A DNA stretch of 11,722 bases from Rhodospirillaceae bacterium (GTDB lineage: Bacteria > Pseudomonadota > Alphaproteobacteria > UBA8366): NCBI GenBank assembly GCA_002711555.1, contig PARQ01000030.1:38874-50595 (forward strand), read 5' to 3'. Position numbers and translations under genes: made by a program. Each line of letters starts with the position of its first letter. Position 1 is the stretch's first letter. Below the pieces are notes generated by a model. That model was not told where the DNA came from, did no database searches, and saw only the letters and a program-made list of their open reading frames with translations. Of this stretch, positions 7,044-11,722 are shown piece after piece.

Positions 7044-8078
7044 TTACCCACGGTGTAACAGACAGGCGTCACCGTATGAATAAAATCTGTAATGATCTTT
7101 TATGGCATGCTGATATGCATTTCGTATCCTCTCAAGCCCCGAAAAAGCGCTTACCAACATGAATAATGTTGATTTCGGTAAATGAAAATTGGTGATGAGC
7201 ATATCAACCGCTTTGAACTTGTATCCCGGCAAAATAAAAAGATCTGTTTCACCATCAAATTCGCTCACCTCACCATTTTCGCTAGCTGCACTTTCGATAA
7301 GCCGAAGGCTTGTAGTGCCAACGGCAACTATCTGTTTTCCCAATGACCTAGTATCATTGATTAAATTGGCTGTTTTTGAAGTTATGCGTCCGACCTCTGC
7401 GTGCATTGTGTGCTCCTCAGGCCTTTCATTTCGAACCGGCAAGAATGTACCTGGGCCAACGTGAAGTGTAACTTTTGCGAACCGAATACCTTTATAAGCA
7501 AGTTTGTCGAATAGCTGCTGAGTAAAATGCAAACCAGCGGTTGGCGCAGCAACAGCGCCTGGCTTTTTCGCATATATGGTTTGATAGTCGCCGTAATCAT
7601 CTTCCTGAGACTTCGGAAGCCGGTTGATGTATGGAGGCAAGGGCATTTCTCCATTTTTAAGCAAGGACATCTTCAAATCATTCGTAATGAAGTTGAGAAT
7701 AATTTCTCCGTCATCCAATTTCTTTGCGACACTGGCGCTTAAATCCTCTCCAAACACGATGAGATCGTTGAGCCTAAGACGACGACCAGGACGCGCAAAT
7801 GCACGCCACATATTTTTTTCTACGTGTCGGTGTAGGGTCGCTTCAATATTCACGTCTCCCCGTTTGCCATGAAGTCGAGCCGGAATTACCTTTGTGTCGT
7901 TAATTATTATCAAGTCACCTGGTGTAAGTAATTCGGGAAGATCTCGAATTACGCAATCATTCAATGTTTGGCCTATTTCCAAAAGGCGCGCACTGTCTCT
8001 TGGGCGAACTGGTTCTTGCGCTATTCGATCCGCCGGTAAATTAAAGTTAAATTCGTCAAGTGTAAATCTGTTCATCAT
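7044..8078 (-). CDS. queA: S-adenosylmethionine:tRNA ribosyltransferase-isomerase
   Basis: QueA transfers and isomerises the ribosyl group of SAM onto preQ1 at position 34 of tRNA(Asp, Asn, His, Tyr), making epoxyqueuosine. The 344 residues carry the family landmarks in order: NDTKVIPARL (60-69), MPLPPYI (145-151), AAPTAGLHF (177-185), HVGPGTFLPV (206-215), NFHLPKSTLFMLVSAFSG (297-314) and YRFYSYGDACL (330-340). It is full length. Two adjacent ATG codons (8078 and 8075) could start it, and no in-frame start lies further upstream before a stop. The best Shine-Dalgarno (AGGG, 8094-8091) is set for a preceding ATG-TAA pair rather than for these codons. Tgt, which often neighbours queA, is absent here. 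The gene behind it is the cyclodeaminase-family dehydrogenase. Confidence 0.97.
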   Translation of the reverse strand: MMNRFTLDEFNFNLPADRIAQEPVRPRDSARLLEIGQTLNDCVIRDLPELLTPGDLIIINDTKVIPARLHGKRGDVNIEATLHRHVEKNMWRAFARPGRRLRLNDLIVFGEDLSASVAKKLDDGEIILNFITNDLKMSLLKNGEMPLPPYINRLPKSQEDDYGDYQTIYAKKPGAVAAPTAGLHFTQQLFDKLAYKGIRFAKVTLHVGPGTFLPVRNERPEEHTMHAEVGRITSKTANLINDTRSLGKQIVAVGTTSLRLIESAASENGEVSEFDGETDLFILPGYKFKAVDMLITNFHLPKSTLFMLVSAFSGLERIRNAYQHAIKDHYRFYSYGDACLLHRG

Positions 8079-8094
8079 TACATTTAGTGACCCT
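8073..8094 (-). promoter_or_regulatory. Start-stop codon pair in the queA translation initiation region
   Basis: On the minus strand AGGG (8094-8091) is followed after 7 nt by ATG TAA (8083-8078). The last A of TAA begins the queA ATG (8078-8076), and another in-frame ATG follows. The pair is in a different frame from queA. A ribosome placed by this Shine-Dalgarno would initiate and stop at once, then could reinitiate on the overlapping ATG. The layout is certain; the regulatory meaning is an inference. Confidence 0.4.
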
Positions 8095-8142
8095 GCGGCA
8101 AGTCATGTTAAGCATGAATTTTACGAGTTCGGTTATTACGCC

Positions 8143-8169
8143 TTTTTAGCATTTCTAGAAAAGCAAAAA
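8143..8169. repeat. Imperfect dyad in the queA/NAD(P)HX-repair divergent region
   Basis: The core TTTCTAGAAA (8152-8161) is a perfect 10-bp palindrome. It is extended by GC on each side past an A/A mismatch, then by TTTTT on the left (after one unpaired A) and AAAAA on the right. It spans about 27 bp, 65-91 bp upstream of queA. It could be an operator or a hairpin in the queA leader. Confidence 0.4.
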
Positions 8170-8237
8170 TGATAGTATTTTTAAATTTGTTAATCGATAA
8201 GGCTCAATTCACCATCCAACCACTTTATTAAGAATAA

Positions 8238-8252
8238 TTTGTTTCAAACAAA
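8238..8252. promoter_or_regulatory. 15-bp inverted repeat, possible operator
   Basis: TTTGTTT-C-AAACAAA is a perfect 7+7 inverted repeat with a 1-nt centre, about 110 bp upstream of the NAD(P)HX repair gene. With the other dyad at 8143-8169 it is the main structure in the 285-bp gap 8079-8363. The remainder is AT-rich with no convincing small gene. A TGC-TATCAT extended -10-like string is at 8288-8296, but without a good -35. Confidence 0.35.
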
Positions 8253-8363
8253 AGCCATTATTGGTTGTTCTGCGATCATTTTGAGCGTGCTATCATCAAT
8301 CATAGGCTGTTGATTTTGTTCGACGACACGCTTTTTTGTGGGTTCTTTCCTTTGAGGTGATTA

Positions 8364-9860
8364 TTGAAGAATTTTAAATGCTCAAGATATGCGCTACTAA
8401 ATTCTAATCAAATGGCAACTGCTGACAAAGTTGCTATCTCTGGCGGTATCTCAGGCGGAAGCTTGATGGCTAATGCTGGACAAGCTGTAGTAAATGAAAT
8501 TGCAGCACGTTGGGGGCCGCAACAAACAACAATTTTATGTGGCCCAGGCAATAATGGAGGTGATGGGTTTGTTATTGCTCGACTGCTTCGTGAACGTGGT
8601 TGGTCGGTGCGGCTTGGATTGCTTGGTTCCAGCGCTGGTGCTTCCGGTGATGCGCAAGGCCACGCTAAATTGTGGGGAGGTCCAAACGAAGAATTTTCGG
8701 TCGATTTATTGAAAGATGCGACGTTGGTTGTTGATGCAATTTTCGGTGCTGGCTTATCTAGGCCAATAGATGGCTTAGCGCTTGAAGTCTTAAAGGCTGT
8801 AAAGGGTCGAACATGTGTTGCTGTTGATATACCAAGCGGTGTTGATGGGGATACCGGCGCTATCCATGGGTTTGCGCCAAAAGCAGACTTGACGGTAACA
8901 TTTTTCCGCAAAAAGCCTGGCCACCTACTTCTGCCGGGTCGCAATCTTTGCGGTGAACTAATAGTTGCCGATATTGGTATTCCAGATACAGTGTTAGAGA
9001 CTATTTTACCAAATGCTGCCGAAAATAGTCCGGCTCTATGGCTCTCGAGCATGCCAATTTTGGACCCCTGTGACCACAAGTTTTGCCGGGGTTATGCTGT
9101 TATTGCGGGGAGCGCAGAAATGCCAGGAGCGGCCATACTCGCAGCCGCCGGAGCAAGGCGGGCCGGAGCGGGTATGGTCAGCCTCGCAGTTCCGAGGGAG
9201 GCGGCTGCAATATGCCGATTGGCTGCACAAGGAGCGGTAGTGCGAGTAGTTCGAGACACTGGTACGTTTGAGGCAGTTGTTGAAGATCCGAGGGTCAGTG
9301 CAGTTCTGGTTGGCCCTGGACTTGGTGTGACCGTTTCTGCGCGGGAACGAGTACTGGCTGCTTTTAAGCACGAGCGCCCAGTGATCCTGGATGCAGATGC
9401 AATTTCAGTTTTTGAAAACAACAGGGATCTTTTATTTTCGAGCGCATCACGTCCATATGTTATGACGCCACATGAGGGCGAATTTAAACGCCTTTTTGAC
9501 CTAGATGGGGATAAAGTTAGTCGTGCTCGGTCCGCCGCTAGTGAGAGTGGGGCTATAATTGTACTAAAGGGTGCAGATACCGTCATTGCCGCTCCGGATG
9601 GCCGCGCCGTTATAAATTGTAATGCCCCACCAACACTGGCCACATCAGGTTCTGGAGATGTCTTGGCAGGAATAGTAACATCGCTTATTGCGCAGGGGAT
9701 GGAGCCATTTGAGGCAGCAGCGGCTGGGGTTTGGATGCATGGGCAGGCGGCAAAGGAATTTGGTTTGGGTCTAATTGCTGAAGATTTGCCTGAGATTATA
9801 CCGAAAGTGTTAAAAGACTTGAAAACAGAGGAGGGCCAAGCCGTTGGTAAACAGGCCTGA
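8364..9860 (+). CDS. nnr: Bifunctional NAD(P)H-hydrate epimerase / ADP-dependent (S)-NAD(P)H-hydrate dehydratase
   Basis: This enzyme repairs hydrated NADH and NADPH. The N-terminal YjeF domain (about 10-215) epimerises R- to S-NAD(P)HX. The C-terminal ribokinase-like domain (about 235-490) dehydrates the S form using ADP. Seen in the epimerase part are CGPGNNGGDGFVIARLL (59-75), VVDAIFGAG with D124, and AVDIPSGVDGD (153-163). In the dehydratase part are GSAEMPGAAILAAAGARRAGAG (249-270), MTPHEGEF (367-374), LKGADT (401-406) and the GSGD motif with D432. Length is normal for the fused bacterial form. No ATG fits the N-terminus. A TTG at 8364 preceded by GAGGTGA (8354-8360) is the likely start. 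The end overlaps the malonyl-CoA decarboxylase gene by 17 nt, indicating coupled translation. Confidence 0.95.
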   Translation: MKNFKCSRYALLNSNQMATADKVAISGGISGGSLMANAGQAVVNEIAARWGPQQTTILCGPGNNGGDGFVIARLLRERGWSVRLGLLGSSAGASGDAQGHAKLWGGPNEEFSVDLLKDATLVVDAIFGAGLSRPIDGLALEVLKAVKGRTCVAVDIPSGVDGDTGAIHGFAPKADLTVTFFRKKPGHLLLPGRNLCGELIVADIGIPDTVLETILPNAAENSPALWLSSMPILDPCDHKFCRGYAVIAGSAEMPGAAILAAAGARRAGAGMVSLAVPREAAAICRLAAQGAVVRVVRDTGTFEAVVEDPRVSAVLVGPGLGVTVSARERVLAAFKHERPVILDADAISVFENNRDLLFSSASRPYVMTPHEGEFKRLFDLDGDKVSRARSAASESGAIIVLKGADTVIAAPDGRAVINCNAPPTLATSGSGDVLAGIVTSLIAQGMEPFEAAAAGVWMHGQAAKEFGLGLIAEDLPEIIPKVLKDLKTEEGQAVGKQA

Positions 9861-11307
9861 CAACTTGAAATTTAAAGCTGGTGAACAAGGCGACATATCC
9901 TCTGCCAACTCAGCATCATGGCTTGAGCGTTTGCGTGGAGTGTGGCGGGATATTGCAGGTACCTTCTCTGGTTCAGTTCGAGCCGATTTATCAAATGATA
10001 GTGACATTCTTGAGTTGCGTGAGCAGATGGAAAATTGTCTTGAAGCAAGAGGGGGTGAGGTTTCTGCGCGAGCCAGAGCAGCTTCTCTCGGGGAGACATA
10101 CCTCGGGCTTGATATGAGTGGCCGAAGACGGTTTTTGCAGCTTCTTGCAAGTAGCTTCCAAACTGATAACTTGGCGGTTAGCGATGCAATCAGTGAGTAC
10201 ACTGCAGCAAAGCTCGATGATATTCCTAAAGCTGTGACGAATCTCCGGATGGCATTAGAGCCGCGGCCTATTCGGCTGCTTACTCAATTTAATGCCTTGC
10301 CGCAGGGAGTGAAGTTCCTCGTAGATATGCGTTCGGACTTGCTCAGCTTCAAACAAAAAGATCCATTTCTCAAGGCGTTTGAATACGATTTTCAGCGATT
10401 GTTGACTTCATGGTTTGATATTGGATTCCTTAAATTAGAACGAATTAGCTGGGACCATCCTGCGTCGCTTTTAGAGAAATTAATTGAGTATGAGGCTGTG
10501 CACGAAATGCGTGGATGGGATGATCTTAAGAACCGGTTAGATGCTGATCGTCGTTGCTTTGCATTTTTTCATCCACGGATGCCTGACGAACCTTTAATCT
10601 TCGTGCAAGTGGCTCTTTTGAATGGTCTGGCGGAAAGTATAGACGAATTGCTTGATCCATCGTCCCCTACATCTGAGGTCGGAAAAGCCGATACTGCAAT
10701 ATTTTATTCGATTTCCAACGCGCAATCAGGGTTGGAAGGTATCAGTTTCGGTGGGTTTTTGATAAAGAGAGTTGTTGATTTGTTGCGAGCAGAATTTCCT
10801 GCGCTACGGCAGTTTGCAACGCTATCGCCAATGCCGGGATTCAGAAAATGGTTTGAGGAATCTTTGGGTAATGGAGAGTTAAATATTACTCCTAGCGAAA
10901 TGGCGGGCTTGCTGTCTGCGTCGGAAGAAAAAGCTTTAAAAGCTGACGGTTATCAATCTTTCCTTATGTCCGTTCTTAGTTGCAAGGAATGGTATCTGGA
11001 TGAGGCGAATGAGCCGGCGGTTCGGCTTATCCTCATGAGAGCTGCAAGCAAATACCTGGCTTGTTGTAAGCGGAAAGATGGGATTCGGGCATTGGACCCG
11101 GTTGCTAATTTCCATTTAACTAATGGTGCCCGAATCGAAAGGTTAAATTGGCTTGCAGACAAATCAGAAAACGGCATGAAAAATGCCGCAGGATTGATGG
11201 TCAATTACCTTTATGATCTCGAAAGAATCGAGGCAAATCATGAGGCTTACAGCATTGATGGCAAAACCGCTCTTTCTCCTGGGATTAAGCGCTTGCTGAA
11301 ATCTTAA
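9844..11307 (+). CDS. Malonyl-CoA decarboxylase
   Basis: The enzyme converts malonyl-CoA to acetyl-CoA and CO2. The 487 residues comprise a helical N-terminal domain (about 25-190) and a GNAT-fold catalytic domain (about 190-470). Family landmarks are EAVHEMRGWDDLKNRLD (217-233), CFAFFHPRMPDEPLIFVQVAL (238-258), FYSISNAQSGL (287-297), FATLSPMPGF (324-333), FHLTNGAR (423-430) and LMVNYLYDLERIEANHEAYS (451-470). The Ser-His pair known from the human enzyme (S329/H423) corresponds to S328 in TLSP and H424 in FHLTNG. No mitochondrial or peroxisomal signal is expected or seen. The TTG start at 9844 has GAGGAGGG 8 nt upstream, inside the end of the preceding gene. No malonyl-CoA synthetase (matB) or malonate transporter is adjacent, so the role is more likely control of malonyl-CoA than growth on malonate. 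Confidence 0.95.
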   Translation: MVNRPDNLKFKAGEQGDISSANSASWLERLRGVWRDIAGTFSGSVRADLSNDSDILELREQMENCLEARGGEVSARARAASLGETYLGLDMSGRRRFLQLLASSFQTDNLAVSDAISEYTAAKLDDIPKAVTNLRMALEPRPIRLLTQFNALPQGVKFLVDMRSDLLSFKQKDPFLKAFEYDFQRLLTSWFDIGFLKLERISWDHPASLLEKLIEYEAVHEMRGWDDLKNRLDADRRCFAFFHPRMPDEPLIFVQVALLNGLAESIDELLDPSSPTSEVGKADTAIFYSISNAQSGLEGISFGGFLIKRVVDLLRAEFPALRQFATLSPMPGFRKWFEESLGNGELNITPSEMAGLLSASEEKALKADGYQSFLMSVLSCKEWYLDEANEPAVRLILMRAASKYLACCKRKDGIRALDPVANFHLTNGARIERLNWLADKSENGMKNAAGLMVNYLYDLERIEANHEAYSIDGKTALSPGIKRLLKS

Positions 11308-11356
11308 TTCCTTAATAGACAGCCATATCGCACATGTTATCTTTCGAGTGATAGGA

Positions 11357-11668
11357 ATGCGCCTTAAGGGTAAGACAGAGGGTTTGTTTGTTGGAGCAAG
11401 AGGTCGAGAACGTGCGAGCATTTTGATTAAACGAGGCCGCAAGATTTGTTTAATCAAAGCCGGCGACATGTTCTATCGGACTCGCGCTGATCGCACGCTA
11501 GAGGTTGCTCGTGTTATAGCTGTTTCGTCGGACAGCTTTAGCATTCCTCACATCAGGTATGAGATCGAGTTTAAACATCCGCAAAGATCACATTCAGTTG
11601 TCGAAGGGCCTAGAGTTCTAGCTCTTGGGGCTTTCGCTGATACTTACACTGATAGGCTCGCTGCATAA
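11357..11668 (+). CDS. Small basic protein of unknown function
   Basis: I do not recognise this 103-residue protein. Its N-terminal half is strongly basic: about 15 Lys/Arg against 5 acidic residues in the first 52, with runs such as GARGRER (13-19) and KRGRK (25-29). Alternating hydrophobic segments (SILIKRG, KICLIKAGDMFYRT, VARVIAVSS, HIRYEIEFK, RVLALGAF) suggest a small all-beta barrel. No signal peptide, membrane segment or cysteine metal motif is seen. It begins 49 nt after malonyl-CoA decarboxylase on the same strand, with no terminator between them, so co-transcription is likely. A GTG at 11348 is an alternative start adding three residues; neither start has a strong Shine-Dalgarno (GAG 8 nt before the ATG). 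The codon pattern and open length support a real gene. Nucleic-acid binding would fit the charge, but that is only a guess. Confidence 0.65.
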   Translation: MRLKGKTEGLFVGARGRERASILIKRGRKICLIKAGDMFYRTRADRTLEVARVIAVSSDSFSIPHIRYEIEFKHPQRSHSVVEGPRVLALGAFADTYTDRLAA

Positions 11669-11702
11669 TTTGCAAATGCGCCCAATTAAAAAGGAAATTT
11701 AT

Positions 11703-11722
11703 TTGAGACTTTTTAAAGACCA
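11703..11722 (+). CDS. Possible start of a further gene (cut by window end)
   Basis: A TTG at 11703 with AAGGA 7 nt upstream opens a frame reading (M)RLFKD to the window end. The same frame is open from an ATG at 11676, but that codon has no visible Shine-Dalgarno. Two preceding genes on this strand also appear to use TTG. Too short to identify. Confidence 0.35.

Noticed and set aside
7894..8172. 92-codon + strand open frame running out of queA into the divergent gap
   Set aside because: Most of it is antisense to the queA 5' end and the rest is AT-rich intergenic DNA. No ribosome-binding site or family resemblance.
8408..9079. 223-codon open frame antisense to the NAD(P)HX repair gene
   Set aside because: It is a shadow of the real gene. 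The sense product has complete family motifs across the same interval, and the antisense product is low-complexity Ser/Pro/Arg-rich without recognisable features.
9092..9643. 183-codon antisense open frame within the NAD(P)HX dehydratase domain
   Set aside because: Same reasoning: a Ser/Ala/Arg-rich shadow opposite a conserved domain, with no promoter or ribosome-binding evidence.

Overview
This window looks like chromosomal DNA from an alphaproteobacterium of moderate GC content (mid-40s percent by eye), possibly a marine or Rhodospirillales-like lineage. The evidence is protein-level resemblance: an alphaproteobacterial-type malonyl-CoA decarboxylase, a NodE/AcpXL-like ketosynthase and carrier pair, and a two-domain VOC protein. 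No marker gene (rRNA, tRNA) is present, so the placement is an inference. I see no tRNA, rRNA, CRISPR array, insertion sequence, phage gene or integrase. All gaps between genes are shorter than 300 bp.

Left third (1-4242). A PIG3-type quinone oxidoreductase, cut by the window edge, runs leftward. Divergent from it is a lipid-acylation set on the + strand: an LpxD-like N-acyltransferase, an acyl carrier protein and a NodE/FabF-like beta-ketoacyl-ACP synthase. LpxD is not in its usual bamA-lpxD-fabZ-lpxA setting, so this is probably a paralogue with a dedicated carrier and elongation enzyme. A well-translated two-domain VOC (glyoxalase-fold) protein of unknown function follows.

Middle (4348-8078, - strand). 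This is a queuosine block: queA, then an ornithine-cyclodeaminase/mu-crystallin-family dehydrogenase 15 nt behind it, a good intrinsic terminator, and then queF and queG one nucleotide apart. QueF makes preQ1, QueA adds the epoxycyclopentane precursor to tRNA-bound preQ1, and QueG reduces epoxyqueuosine to queuosine. The tgt transglycosylase and queCDE are not in the window. The cyclodeaminase-family enzyme has Asn where ornithine cyclodeaminase has its catalytic Asp, so its substrate is open.

Right third (8364-11722, + strand). The block contains bifunctional NAD(P)HX epimerase/dehydratase and malonyl-CoA decarboxylase, overlapping by 17 nt and both apparently using TTG starts. A small basic protein of unknown function and the likely first codons of another gene follow. 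The 285-bp divergent gap between queA and the NAD(P)HX repair gene holds two clear dyads. A start-stop codon pair (ATG-TAA) sits where the queA Shine-Dalgarno would best place a ribosome.

No dramatic new defence or mobile system is visible. The most interesting items are the possible dedicated lipid A acylation cassette, the unassigned dehydrogenase inside the queuosine operon, the queA start-stop leader and the uncharacterised 103-residue protein.
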